This document shows positions 16,410-25,541 of a DNA stretch of 64,000 bases, piece by piece (the stretch's first letter is position 1; each line of letters opens with the position of its first letter). The DNA lies in the NCBI GenBank assembly GCA_023954375.1, contig JAMLIC010000004.1, positions 296,338-360,337 of the forward strand, given 5' to 3'. The stretch comes from Planctomycetota bacterium (GTDB taxonomy: Bacteria > Planctomycetota > J058). A model generated the notes under the pieces. That model was given only the letters and a program-made list of their open reading frames with translations, made no database searches and was not told the origin of the DNA. The translations under genes were made by a program, and so were the position numbers.

Positions 16410-19019
16410 GTGACGTCGTCGCGTCTCGACCCGACGCTCGAGCTGGGGACGGAGTTCGAGGTCAAGCATCCGACCACCGGCCCCGTCGGGGTCTACACCG
16501 TCCGCGGGCTCAGGGCCCGCGGCGGGCAGGGCCTGATCTACATCCTGTCCGGACCGGGTGGGCGCCCCGCCGTCCTCAAGATGCCGGGGCCCAAGGGGCT
16601 CCTGGCGAGCGAGGTCGAGCGGCGCATCCTGCAGAACCTCGCCCCGCACCGGAACATCGTGCGGCTCATCGGCACGACCATGGTCGGCGGCGTCGAGTGC
16701 GCCGTCCTCACCTGGGCGCACGAGAACCCGTTCCTGCGGCTCAACGACCCCCGGCTCGGCGAGGCCACCCGGCGGTTCCGCGGGAGCGCGCCGCGCACGC
16801 CCCTGCCGCCCACGACGGCGATCGAGATCATCCAGGAGCTGCTGGCGGCGCTCGAGCACATGCACCGCCACGGCTTCGTCCACGGGGACATCAAGAGCGC
16901 GAACGTCCTCGTGGAGCTGGCGACCACCAAGACGTATCTGTCGAACCGGAGCTACTTCGCGGCCCTCCAGCAGCGGGCCTTCCGCACGTGCGTGGTCGAC
17001 TTCGGCAGCACCCGGAGCATCACGTTCCTCCAGAGCATGAACACGTCCGAGGAGACGGTCGCGCCGTCGGAGTACACGCCCCTGTACGCCCCACCCGAGG
17101 TGATCCCCGGGATCGGCGCCAGCCGTGGCGGGCCCCACGTCGACGTCTATCAGGTGGGGCTGCTCCTCTACCAGTGGACCTCCGGGCACTTCCCGTACGA
17201 CCACGCGGCCCCGGCGAGCATCGCCCGCGAGGGGCTCTCCGACGAGCTCATGGAGCTCAAGCGACAGGAGCGCACCGGCCTGCTCCGGCCGTTCGAGCCG
17301 AACCGGCTGCGCGCGGCCCGCAGCCAGGACGTGGTGTTCGCCGAGGCGTTCGCCTCGCAGCGGCTGCGGGACCGCTTCACGGACGACCTGCTGTCGATCA
17401 TCGACATGACGACGCAGCCCGACCCGGCGCAGCGACCGACCGTCGCCGCGCTCCGCGCCGAGATCGTGCGCCTGTTCGAGCTCGAGCCGCCGGCCAAGGA
17501 CGACAGCCGCCGCCAGACCTTCGTCTCGATGTGGAACCAGCGCTGGCACCTGACGCGGACGAACCGGCTCGCCGAGGCGTCCCGCGTGCTGGAGCCGCAG
17601 CGCCGGGCGCCGCCGCCGCCGACGCCGCAGAAGACCGCCAGCGGGCGGGTGCCCGCGGTGAGCCGCGAGGAGGCCCTCGCCTCGGCCTCGCCGGAGGCGA
17701 TCGACCCCCCGTCCTCGTTCACCTACGAGCCGCCGCCGCCGCCCGCGCCGGTCCACGAGCCGCCGCCCTCGCGGGCGGTGAGCCGGCCGGCGTCCGCGCC
17801 GACGCCACCGCCGGCGGGCAGCGCGGACGGGAGCGCCGCCGAGCGGAAGGGCCTGCGCGTGGCCCTGGTGGACGACGACAAGGTCACCCTGGCGATCCTC
17901 AGCCGGGCCCTGCGCCGCCGGGGCTACCTGGTGCGGACGTTCCAGGATCCCGAGTCTGCGCTCGACGTGCTCTGCCGCGACGCGCCCGATGTCGCCGTGG
18001 TCGACATGCAGATGCCCGGGATCACGGGGCTCGAGCTGCTCGTCCTCCTCGAGCAGCGGCTGGGCGGGCTCTCGTTCCCGCTGATCATCCTCTCGTCGGT
18101 CGAGGAGGAGAAGACGCTCCAGGAGGCGTTCCGGCACGGCGCGAGCGACTACCTGATCAAGCCGGTGACGGAGGGGGAGCTCGCCGTCAAGCTCGAGCAG
18201 GCGATCGCCAAGCACAAGGAGCGGCAGCCGGAGGCGATCCCGCGCGAGCTCGGGGGCCTGGAGCTGCAGGAGGAGCTGCGGCGCGGCGAGGTGGCGCTCC
18301 TGTTCCGCGCGGTGGACACCTGGGAGCCCGACGTCGTGCGTACCGTCAAGCTCCTCCGGCCGGACCTCGCCGGCGACGCCGAGCCGCTGCTCAAGCTGCG
18401 TCGCGAGATCGACGTGATCGCCCGGTGCGACCACCCCGGGATCGTGCGCCTCCACGGCTCCGGGCTGTGCGGGCGGCTGCTCTTCTACGCCGCCGACGAG
18501 GTCCCGGCCCTCTCGCTCGGCGAGTGGATCCGCGAGCGGGGCCGGCTGGACGTCGGCGGGACGGCGCGGCTGCTGCGCAGCGCCGCCTCGGCCCTCGAGC
18601 ACCTGCACGCGCGCTCGATCCTCCTCTCGGACCTCACCCCCGAGAGCCTCGGGCTCAAGGAGGACGGGAGCGTCCTCATCATGGAGCTGGGGAACGCCCG
18701 ATGGCTCCGCAGCGGCCCGCGCGAGGACGAGCCGCGGCCGCTGCGGACGCGCTACACGGCGCCCGAGTGGTTCACGGATCCGCCGCATCCCGACCTGCGC
18801 TCGGACCTCTACGCGCTCGGTGTGTGCGCCCTCGAGGCGCACGCCGGGCGTCCCGCCCCCAGGGCCGGTCCGGGCGGCCCCGCCGACCCGCGCGCGCTCG
18901 CCGAGGGCCTGCCGCAGGGCCTCGCCAACCTGCTCCTCGCCATGGTCGCGCGCGCGCCGAACGAGCGGCCGCCCCACGCCGCCGCCGTGATCGAGGCGCT
19001 CGACCGCATGCGGGTCTAG
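16410..19019 (+). CDS. Ser/Thr protein kinase - response-regulator receiver - pseudokinase fusion
   Basis: An 869-residue cytoplasmic signalling protein. Kinase 1 (about 30-360) has a Gly loop RGGQG, Lys57 (AVLKMPG), catalytic Asp160 in HGDIKSAN, DFG at 197 and YAPPEV, so it looks active although HRD is HGD. A Pro-rich linker follows. The receiver (about 485-610) has the acidic pair VDDD, phospho-acceptor Asp532 (VVDMQMPG) and Lys584 (LIKPV). The second kinase-like domain (about 620-865) keeps KLL and SDLTPES, but has Ser in place of the metal-binding Asn and MELGN instead of DFG, so it is probably a pseudokinase. It heads an operon with the FHA gene at 19022. Confidence 0.88.
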   Translation: MTSSRLDPTLELGTEFEVKHPTTGPVGVYTVRGLRARGGQGLIYILSGPGGRPAVLKMPGPKGLLASEVERRILQNLAPHRNIVRLIGTTMVGGVECAVLTWAHENPFLRLNDPRLGEATRRFRGSAPRTPLPPTTAIEIIQELLAALEHMHRHGFVHGDIKSANVLVELATTKTYLSNRSYFAALQQRAFRTCVVDFGSTRSITFLQSMNTSEETVAPSEYTPLYAPPEVIPGIGASRGGPHVDVYQVGLLLYQWTSGHFPYDHAAPASIAREGLSDELMELKRQERTGLLRPFEPNRLRAARSQDVVFAEAFASQRLRDRFTDDLLSIIDMTTQPDPAQRPTVAALRAEIVRLFELEPPAKDDSRRQTFVSMWNQRWHLTRTNRLAEASRVLEPQRRAPPPPTPQKTASGRVPAVSREEALASASPEAIDPPSSFTYEPPPPPAPVHEPPPSRAVSRPASAPTPPPAGSADGSAAERKGLRVALVDDDKVTLAILSRALRRRGYLVRTFQDPESALDVLCRDAPDVAVVDMQMPGITGLELLVLLEQRLGGLSFPLIILSSVEEEKTLQEAFRHGASDYLIKPVTEGELAVKLEQAIAKHKERQPEAIPRELGGLELQEELRRGEVALLFRAVDTWEPDVVRTVKLLRPDLAGDAEPLLKLRREIDVIARCDHPGIVRLHGSGLCGRLLFYAADEVPALSLGEWIRERGRLDVGGTARLLRSAASALEHLHARSILLSDLTPESLGLKEDGSVLIMELGNARWLRSGPREDEPRPLRTRYTAPEWFTDPPHPDLRSDLYALGVCALEAHAGRPAPRAGPGGPADPRALAEGLPQGLANLLLAMVARAPNERPPHAAAVIEALDRMRV

Positions 19020-19021
19020 CG

Positions 19022-21103
19022 GTGGCGCTGAACGTCACGAAGTGCCCCGGCTGCCAGCGGCTCACGTCGCCCAGGACCGGCGAGTGCATCTACTGCGGCC
19101 GATCGCTCGCGCCCGCGGGCGCGGGGGCCGCCGACGGACCTGCCGCGTTCGCCCCCGGCGCCGAGGAGCCGCGCGTGCTCGGGGCGCGCGCGCCCCGCTT
19201 CCGCCCGCAGGCCGACGACCGCGAGCACTACCTGGTCGTGGAGTCGCGCGAGCCGGTCATGCTCGCGCCGGGGAAGCTCTTCGTGCTCGGGCGGGACTCG
19301 CGCACCAGCCTCACCGTCCACGCGCCCGACGTGTCGCGCCAGCACGCCGAGATCGACTGGCAAGGTGACCCGCCGCGCCCCGTCCTCTGCGAGGTGCGCA
19401 GCCGCAACGGGACGTACCTCAACGAGCGGCTGGTCACGCGCGACGCGCCGCAGCCCCTGCGCAACGGCGACCGGGTCCGCCTGGGCGGCTCCTTCTCGCT
19501 CCTCTACCTGAACGTCCCCGAGCGCGAGCTGCGGCGCGAACTGGTCGAGCGGAGCCAGGAGGAGACGCGTGAGCTCCGCGTGGGGCCTGGCGCGCGCGGC
19601 GGCGAGACCGCGCTCGGGCCCATGACCGGGTCGACGACCGGGTCGCTGGCCGGGTCGACGACCGGGGCGGTGGCCGGGTCCCTGGCATGGCCGATGACCG
19701 GGCCGATGACCGGGCCGATGACCGGGCCGATGACCGGGCCGATGACCGGGCCGATGACCGGGCCGATGACCGGGCCGATCGCCGGGACCGACCGGTCCTA
19801 CGACCGCGCGACGGGGCGCACGGTGGCCGGGTCGCCGCCCACGTCGCCCGTGCTCCCGCGGGAGTCGATCGAGCTGCCCCGCCCGGAGCCGCGCCCCACG
19901 CGCGTCGCGCCGCGCCCCCCGGGGCCCCGCCGGCCGATCCCGCCGGAGCCCAGCTCGGCCACGATGCGACGGAGCGTCGTCCTCCCGTCCGGTGACGAGC
20001 TCGAGAGCCTCGTCGCGGCGGCCATGGGCGAGGCGCCGGTCACGCTGCCGCTCGAGGGGGACCTCACGACGATCAGCGGCAGCGAGCTCCTGCGGGAGCT
20101 CGTCGAGCGGCGCGTCTCGGGCCTCCTCACCGTCTCCGACGGCGCGCAGGGGGGAGAGGTCGTCATCTTCCACGGGCAGTGCCAGCAGGCCAGCTTCGGG
20201 CGCAGCACCGGCCGCGTCGCGCTCCAGCACGTCGTGCGCCTGCGGCGGGGGACCTACCGCTTCCGTCCGGGAGAGGTGGGGCGCACGGGAGAGCTCGCCG
20301 GCGAGCCGCCCCCGCCCCCGCTCGAGCCCCGGCCCCCGGACCCGCTCCGCGAGGGCCGGCTGGAGCTCCTCTCGGCGCCCGACCTCGTGCGCGCGCTCCT
20401 GCAGGAGGGCCGGACGGGGACGCTGACGGTGGCCTCGGACCAGGGGAGCGGCGAGGCGTCCTTCGTCGACGGCGTGTGCGAGCACGCGACCCTCGGGCAC
20501 CTGGTCGGGCGCGAGGCGCTGGACGCGATCTGCGCCCTCCAGCGAGGCGCCTACCGCTTCCATCCCGGCGGCGAGGAGGACGGTCCGCGGGCGCCGATCG
20601 CCGACCTCACCGCCGGCTGGGGCGGGACGTGGACGGACGTCGACGACTGGTCGTCGGCCGCCGAGCCCCGCCCGACCTCGTCCGCGCCCCGCGACGAGCC
20701 CCCGCCGGCGGACCCCTGGGAGGTCGACCCCGACGACACCCTCATGCCCGCCCAGGGGCGCGCCTTCCGCGACGCCCTCCTCGACGCGCCTCCGGCCGCG
20801 CCGCCGGTCCGGGCGCCGGTCGCCCGCGGGCCCGCCGAGGTCTCCGACGAGCCCGAGGCCGCCCGCGAGCCGACCGCCTCGCCGGTGGTCCTGCCGCCCG
20901 CGCTCACGGGGCCCCCGGACCCGCGGGTCCCGCCCCTGCGCACGCCGCGCGGCGCGCCCGAGCCCTGGTCCCATGCGCCCCTGCGCACCTCACCCGGCGC
21001 GCCCGGGCGCCCCGCACCAGGCGGGGCGCGCCGCGCGCCGCCCCCGCTGCCGCCGCCGCGTGACTCGGAGCGCCTGCGCAGGCCGCCGCCGGAGGAACCA
21101 TGA
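19022..21103 (+). CDS. Zinc ribbon - FHA - two DUF4388 domains protein
   Basis: A 693-residue protein beginning GTG two bases after the kinase stop. Residues 5-28 form a zinc ribbon (CPGCQRLT ... CIYCG). The FHA domain (about 70-165) keeps the phosphothreonine-binding residues FVLGRD, SRQHAEI and RNGTYLNE. A low-complexity tract with seven MTGP repeats lies near 224-255. Two DUF4388/PatA-N-like domains follow (GSELLRELVERRVSGLLTV at about 355 and PDLVRALLQEGRTGTLTV at about 455), then a Pro/Ala-rich tail. The FHA probably binds the phosphorylated upstream kinase or its substrates. DUF4388 is common in signalling proteins of Myxococcota, cyanobacteria and similar groups. Confidence 0.87.
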   Translation: MALNVTKCPGCQRLTSPRTGECIYCGRSLAPAGAGAADGPAAFAPGAEEPRVLGARAPRFRPQADDREHYLVVESREPVMLAPGKLFVLGRDSRTSLTVHAPDVSRQHAEIDWQGDPPRPVLCEVRSRNGTYLNERLVTRDAPQPLRNGDRVRLGGSFSLLYLNVPERELRRELVERSQEETRELRVGPGARGGETALGPMTGSTTGSLAGSTTGAVAGSLAWPMTGPMTGPMTGPMTGPMTGPMTGPMTGPIAGTDRSYDRATGRTVAGSPPTSPVLPRESIELPRPEPRPTRVAPRPPGPRRPIPPEPSSATMRRSVVLPSGDELESLVAAAMGEAPVTLPLEGDLTTISGSELLRELVERRVSGLLTVSDGAQGGEVVIFHGQCQQASFGRSTGRVALQHVVRLRRGTYRFRPGEVGRTGELAGEPPPPPLEPRPPDPLREGRLELLSAPDLVRALLQEGRTGTLTVASDQGSGEASFVDGVCEHATLGHLVGREALDAICALQRGAYRFHPGGEEDGPRAPIADLTAGWGGTWTDVDDWSSAAEPRPTSSAPRDEPPPADPWEVDPDDTLMPAQGRAFRDALLDAPPAAPPVRAPVARGPAEVSDEPEAAREPTASPVVLPPALTGPPDPRVPPLRTPRGAPEPWSHAPLRTSPGAPGRPAPGGARRAPPPLPPPRDSERLRRPPPEEP
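19691..19786 (+). repeat. 12-bp tandem repeat, 7 perfect copies plus one variant
   Basis: The unit CCGATGACCGGG repeats seven times without change (19691-19774), then once as CCGATCGCCGGG. It is in frame and encodes MTGP repeats in the FHA protein linker. The perfect copies suggest recent slippage and probable length variation between strains. Confidence 0.95.
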
Positions 21104-21420
21104 GCGTGGGTGAGAAGACCTGCCCCGAGTGCGGCGGACCGCTCGTCCGGGGCACCTTCTGCCGCGAGTGCGGCTGGGACGGGGAGGTGATGGACCGCGT
21201 CGACGACGCGTACCTCGACGGGGTCGACCTCCCGCAGGGATACGGCGAGGACGACGACGACGGCTTCGACTACGAGGCGGTCCTCCGGCGCGAGGGGCTG
21301 CTGCCGGAGGCCGCGGCCGGGGAGCGCGGCGCCGAGGGGGGCGGACCCGCGGCCCAGGTGCTGGTCGCGGGGATCGTGCTGGCGTTCATCGTGATCGTCG
21401 CGCTGCTGAGCGCGCGCTGA
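21100..21420 (+). CDS. Small zinc-ribbon, tail-anchored membrane protein
   Basis: A 106-residue protein starting ATG in a 4-base overlap with the FHA gene stop (ATGA), so it is coupled to it. The N-terminus is a double-CxxC zinc ribbon (CPECGGPLVRGTFCRECG), the middle is very acidic (EDDDDGFDYE), and the C-terminus is one hydrophobic segment (VLVAGIVLAFIVIVALL) followed by SAR. It would sit in the membrane with the zinc ribbon in the cytoplasm. Its position suggests it anchors or reports for the kinase/FHA module. Function otherwise unknown. Confidence 0.75.
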   Translation: MSVGEKTCPECGGPLVRGTFCRECGWDGEVMDRVDDAYLDGVDLPQGYGEDDDDGFDYEAVLRREGLLPEAAAGERGAEGGGPAAQVLVAGIVLAFIVIVALLSAR

Positions 21421-21456
21421 CCCTTCCGGCCCCCGGGGGGCGCGAGCCTGGGCGAG

Positions 21457-22254
21457 TCACCGAGGGCCGCGTCCATCGAGGCGCGTGACGAGCCCGCCGA
21501 CCGGCGCCCAGATCACCTCCGGCCCCGGCCCCGCCTCGGTGCGCCGCGCGACGGCGCCGCGCAGCACGATCGCGGATGGGTCGTCGAAGCGGACCCCGCG
21601 CTCCGCGCCGCCCCTGTTCGCCACGACGAGCGGCGCTCCCTCGAGGAGGGCAGAGGCGAGCACCCAGGACAGGGGGAAGGGCTCCGCGCCCTCGCTCACC
21701 CACGCCGTGGAGAGCGCCAGCAGGCGCGGGCGCTCCCGGGCGACCCTGAGGAGCGTCAGGGGATGGACCAGGTCGTGGCACACGAGCAGCCCCAGCCGCC
21801 CGCGCCGGGTCTCGACGAGCGCCCCCGGCGTGGGCCCCGGGGCCGCCCAGTCGTGGTCCGCGCCCCACAGGTGGTGCTTGGCATAGACGCCAGCGACCCC
21901 GCCGTCGGCGTCGAGGACGACCTGCGCGTTGCACAGGGCGCCCGCCGCCGGGCCCCCGGCGGACTCGCCGGACGGCGCTCGCGTGGCGAGCCCGACGACC
22001 ACGACCGTCTCCGTGTCGCGGGCCACCGCCGCGAGCGCCTCCGTGGTCGGCCCCGGGACCGGCTCGGCCCAGGCCGCCGCCTCCTCGGGGCGAAGGACGA
22101 AGCCGGTCGTGGCCAGCTCCGGCAGGACCACGACGCCGGCGCGGCTCGCCGCCTCGCGGACCAGGCGCACGAGGGCGGCGCGGTTCTCCTCCACGGCGCC
22201 GAAGGTGGGCGTGAAGTGCACGGCGGCGACGGCGTCGTCACGAGGCGTGGTCAC
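21457..22254 (-). CDS. Carbon-nitrogen hydrolase (nitrilase superfamily)
   Basis: A 265-residue Nit-superfamily amidohydrolase. The catalytic triad is visible: Glu in VVLPELATTGF (about 45), Lys in VYAKHHLWG (about 125) and Cys in LLVCHDLVHP (about 158). The family cleaves or condenses C-N bonds (amidases, carbamoylases, omega-amidases). Length and motifs fit a stand-alone amidase; the substrate cannot be told. Start GTG 22254. It is convergent with the zinc-ribbon gene, and its 5' gap of 130 bases to serC shows no clear promoter. Confidence 0.88.
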   Translation of the reverse strand: MTTPRDDAVAAVHFTPTFGAVEENRAALVRLVREAASRAGVVVLPELATTGFVLRPEEAAAWAEPVPGPTTEALAAVARDTETVVVVGLATRAPSGESAGGPAAGALCNAQVVLDADGGVAGVYAKHHLWGADHDWAAPGPTPGALVETRRGRLGLLVCHDLVHPLTLLRVARERPRLLALSTAWVSEGAEPFPLSWVLASALLEGAPLVVANRGGAERGVRFDDPSAIVLRGAVARRTEAGPGPEVIWAPVGGLVTRLDGRGPR

Positions 22255-22384
22255 GACGCGAAGCCTCGCCTCGCCCCCGCCCGGCTGCCAGGGGGCGGTC
22301 GGTCGCCCTGCGCCCCCGGCGAGGCGAGCGCTCGCGAGCTCCAGGCGGCCCGGAGCGCTCCCCCGTCGTCCCCCCGCGGCGCGG

Positions 22385-23461
22385 TCAGCCGTTCTCCCGC
22401 GCGAAGTCCTCGAGGAGGCTGACGAGGGCGTCGACGGCCGCGTCCGGCAGGGCGTTGTAGAGCGAGGCCCGCAGCCCGCCGAGGGTGCGGTGCCCCTTGA
22501 GCCCCACGAGCCCGCGCGCCTCCGCCTGCGAGAGGAACCGGCGCTCGAGCGCCTCGTCGCGCAGGCGGAAGGTGACGTTCATGAGCGAGCGGGCCTCGGG
22601 ACGGGCGTGGCCCCGGTAGAGGTGCGGGGCGGCGTCGAGCGCGGCGTAGACCCTGGTGGCCTTGGCCGCGTTGCGCTCGGCGAGGGCCGCGAGCCCGCCC
22701 TGCGCCTCGAGCCAGCGGGCCACCAGCCCGACCACGTAGATGCCGAACGTCGGGCAGGTGTTGTAGCTGGAGTCGTGCCTGGCCTGGACGGCGTAGTCGA
22801 GCATGGGCGGGAGGTCGCGCCCGGCGCTGCGCGCGAGGAGGTCACGGCGCGCCAGGACGACCGTCACGCCGGCCGGGCCGAGGTTCTTCTGCGCGCCGGC
22901 GTAGACCAGCGCGTGCCGGGCGAGGTCCAGCGGGCGCGAGAAGATGTCCGACGAGGCGTCGCACACGAGCGGGGCCACCCCCGCTCCGGGTGGCGCGGGC
23001 CACTGCGTGCCGTAGATCGTGTTGTTCGACGTGTAGTGGACGAAGGCCGCGCCCGGGCGCACGTCGAGGGCGTCCGGAAGCCGGTCGTGCCCCGTGCCCT
23101 CGGTCGTGGCCGCCACGCGGGCCGGGCCCAGGCGGCGGGCCTCCTCGTAGGCCTTCTGCGCCCAGACGCCCGTCACTACGTAGTCGGCGTCGGCGCCCAG
23201 GTTCAGCGGCACCATGTGGAACTGGAGCGAGGCGCCGCCCTGGAGGAAGAGCACGGCCCAGTCGTCGCCCGCGCCGGCGAGGCGGCGGAGGCGCGCCGCC
23301 GCCTCCTCGCGCACGGCCACGAACGCGTCCGAGCGGTGGCTCAGCTCGAGGATCCCGACGCCGGTGTCGCCGAACGAGAGGAGGGCCTCGCGCGCCTCGG
23401 TCAGGACCTCCACGGGCAGGACCGCCGGCCCCGCGCCGAAGTTGTGGGCGCGGGGGGTCAC
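22385..23461 (-). CDS. serC: Phosphoserine aminotransferase
   Basis: A 358-residue class V aminotransferase, the family norm. It has the SerC start NFGAGPAVLPVEVL, the segment FLQGGASLQFHMVPLNL, and the PLP lysine in YAGAQKNLGPAGVT. It converts 3-phosphohydroxypyruvate plus glutamate to phosphoserine in serine biosynthesis and also serves pyridoxal synthesis. GTG 23461 overlaps the stop of the upstream DUF1015 gene by four bases (GTGA), so the two are coupled. The operon lacks serA and serB. Confidence 0.95.
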   Translation of the reverse strand: MTPRAHNFGAGPAVLPVEVLTEAREALLSFGDTGVGILELSHRSDAFVAVREEAAARLRRLAGAGDDWAVLFLQGGASLQFHMVPLNLGADADYVVTGVWAQKAYEEARRLGPARVAATTEGTGHDRLPDALDVRPGAAFVHYTSNNTIYGTQWPAPPGAGVAPLVCDASSDIFSRPLDLARHALVYAGAQKNLGPAGVTVVLARRDLLARSAGRDLPPMLDYAVQARHDSSYNTCPTFGIYVVGLVARWLEAQGGLAALAERNAAKATRVYAALDAAPHLYRGHARPEARSLMNVTFRLRDEALERRFLSQAEARGLVGLKGHRTLGGLRASLYNALPDAAVDALVSLLEDFARENG

Positions 23462-24678
23462 TCGAGGAGGCTCAAGAACAGGCCGGAGCGGAGCTTCGGC
23501 TCGAACCAGGTCGACTTGGGGGGCATGGTCCGCCCCGCGTCCGCGACGGCCAGGAGCTGCTCGGCGGTGACCGGGGCCAGCGAGAAGGCGACCGCCGCCG
23601 CGCCGCCCCGGACCGCGGCCTCGAGCGGGGCGGTCCCGCGGATCCCGCCGACGAAGGTGATGCGCTTGCTCGTGCGCGGGTCGCCGATCCCCAGGAGCGG
23701 CCCGAGGACCCGGTCCTGGAGCGCCTGGACGTCGAGCCGACCCACGGGGTCGTCCGTCAGCGGCGGCACGCTCAGGCGCCACCACCGGCCCTCGAGGAAC
23801 ATGCGCACGTCGCCGGGCCCGGCCGGCGTCGGGCCGACCGGCTCGTCCGACACGCGGGCGACCGCGCGGAGGGCGTCCAGGAACGCCGCCGGCGTGCGGC
23901 CGGCGAGGTCGGCGACCAGGCGGTTGTAGGGGAGGACCTGCGCCTCGTCGGTGGGGAAGGACACGGCCAGCAGCGTGGCCGCGGGGTCGTCGCCGCCGGC
24001 GTGGCCGTCCTCCCGGAGCGCGCGCAGCGCGTTCGACGCGGCGGCCGCCCGATGGTGGCCGTCCGCGATGTAGACGCGGTCGAGCGCCCCCAGGGCCTCG
24101 ACGAGCGCGGCGGGCTCCGGCAGGCGCCACAGGGTGTGGCGGACCCGGTCCGACGCCGTGAAGTCGTAGAGCGGCGCCCCGGCGCTCGCCTCCCGGACGA
24201 GCGCCGTCAGCGCCGGGCTCGGGCGGTGGATGAGGAACACCGGCTCGGCCTGGGCGCGGAGCGTGAGGATGTGCCGCGTGCGGTCGGCCTCCTTGTCGGG
24301 GCGGGTGTGCTCGTGTCGGACGACCGTGCCCCGGTCGTACTCATCGACGGAGAACGCGCCGACGATCCCGGTCTGGGCGTGGTCGCCCATGACGAGCCGG
24401 TAGAGGAAGAGGCAGGGCGCGTCGTCGACGAGGAGCACGCCCCTGCGCCGCAGCTCCTCGAGCGCGCGGGCGGCCTGCTCGTACACCGCGTCGTCGTGCT
24501 CGTCGGTCTCCGCCGGGAGGTCGATCTCGGGGCGCGTGACGTGGAGGAAGCTGTCCGGGTTGCCCCGGGCCATGTCCGCCGCCTCCGCCGTGCTCATGAC
24601 GTCATAGGGGAGGCAGGCCACGCGCGCGGCCAGGTCGGGGCGGGGGCGCAGCGCGCGGAACGGGCGGACGACGGACAA
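23458..24678 (-). CDS. DUF1015 family protein
   Basis: A 406-residue DUF1015 protein. Family landmarks are PFRALRP near the start, LPYDVMS, GNPDSFLHVTRPE, the central YIADGHHRAAAASNA with its conserved DGHHR, and PPKSTWFEPKLRSGLF at the end. It is coupled to serC by a 4-base overlap. This pairing is frequent in bacteria and points to serine metabolism; I recall serine-kinase activity being linked to this family, but this cannot be verified here. The start is an unusual TTG at 24678 with a good GGAGGTG upstream; no ATG or GTG fits as well. Confidence 0.9.
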   Translation of the reverse strand: MSVVRPFRALRPRPDLAARVACLPYDVMSTAEAADMARGNPDSFLHVTRPEIDLPAETDEHDDAVYEQAARALEELRRRGVLLVDDAPCLFLYRLVMGDHAQTGIVGAFSVDEYDRGTVVRHEHTRPDKEADRTRHILTLRAQAEPVFLIHRPSPALTALVREASAGAPLYDFTASDRVRHTLWRLPEPAALVEALGALDRVYIADGHHRAAAASNALRALREDGHAGGDDPAATLLAVSFPTDEAQVLPYNRLVADLAGRTPAAFLDALRAVARVSDEPVGPTPAGPGDVRMFLEGRWWRLSVPPLTDDPVGRLDVQALQDRVLGPLLGIGDPRTSKRITFVGGIRGTAPLEAAVRGGAAAVAFSLAPVTAEQLLAVADAGRTMPPKSTWFEPKLRSGLFLSLLE

Positions 24679-24785
24679 CGCACACCTCCGGGCCGGCGGT
24701 CCGCGCCGGCAGGGGCGGCATTATGCCCGGCGCCCGGCCCGCCGCACGTGGGGCGCGCCGTGGTCTCCAGCCTGGCCGCCTGGGC

Positions 24786-25541
24786 TCATGCGCCCGCGCG
24801 CGTCGTGACCGCCGCCTCGACGGCGCGGGCGCGCCGCGGGACCGTGACCGCCTCGCCGCCGCCGATCCACAGCACGTCGGCGACGATCACCGGCCGGCCG
24901 CCCAGGGCGACCAGGCGGCCGGCCACCCCGAGGCGGTCGCCCTCGCGCGGGCGGAGCGCCTCGAGCACCCAGCGCGGGGCGTCCACGAGCAGGACCCGGC
25001 CGCGCAGGCGGACGCGCAGCAGCCGACGGCCGCGGTGGGTGACCTCCTCGACCGCGTCCAGCGTCCCTTCGTAGACGGTGTGGCCGAGCGCGACCGGCGG
25101 AGCGGCGGCGGGCGCGCCGCGGGGCGGCTCGACGCGCGGGCCGCCGAGGAGCCCGGTGGCGACGCCCGCGGTCGGGTCGGCCGGAGCCGCGCCCCCGGCC
25201 CGCTCGACCGACTCCGCCAGCAGCGCCGGCTGCCCCGAGAGCAGGCCAGGCCGTCCGCGGACGATCACGCGCTGGCCGGCGCGCAGGCCGAGCGCCTGCG
25301 CGCGCCGGGCCGGGCCGAGGTCCACGAGGAGCGGCGCCGCGGCCCCATCCGGTCGGAGCACGGCCGCCGCGTGGTGGCCTCCGTCGGCCCGACGCAGCGG
25401 CGTGACGGGCCCGAGCGAGCCTGCGACGCGCACCGCCGCGTCGTCGTCCGCGGCGGTCCCGGCGCGCGGCGGCGCGCGCCGGGTCCCGTCCGGCGGCGCG
25501 ACGGAGACCGAGACCACGATGGCGAGGGCCGTCGAGAGCAC
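24786..25541 (-). CDS. Exported protein with two OB-fold-like segments, function unknown
   Basis: A 251-residue protein with a short hydrophobic start (LSTALAIVVSVSVA) that may be a signal peptide. Two regions have the same pattern, strand-x-V-x-V-x-G followed by G-x-R/L-V-x-G-R: LRAGQRVIVRGRPGLLSG and LREGDRLGVAGRLVALGG in part. This resembles small OB-fold, nucleic-acid or ligand-binding domains. I do not recognise a named family. GTG 25541 has GGAGGA five bases upstream. The 5' gap of 290 bases to 25832, shared divergently with a lipoprotein gene, shows no clear promoter. Confidence 0.55.
   Translation of the reverse strand: MLSTALAIVVSVSVAPPDGTRRAPPRAGTAADDDAAVRVAGSLGPVTPLRRADGGHHAAAVLRPDGAAAPLLVDLGPARRAQALGLRAGQRVIVRGRPGLLSGQPALLAESVERAGGAAPADPTAGVATGLLGGPRVEPPRGAPAAAPPVALGHTVYEGTLDAVEEVTHRGRRLLRVRLRGRVLLVDAPRWVLEALRPREGDRLGVAGRLVALGGRPVIVADVLWIGGGEAVTVPRRARAVEAAVTTRAGA

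Noticed and set aside
16200..18977. Long minus-strand open frame (about 925 codons) opposite the kinase gene
   Set aside because: It is an antisense artefact of very high GC. Its translation is Arg/Ala/Gly/Glu-rich without any domain, while the plus strand encodes clear kinase and receiver motifs.
19691..19786. 12-bp repeats as a CRISPR or an assembly collapse
   Set aside because: There are no spacers, the repeat is in frame within a clear FHA protein, and units are contiguous.
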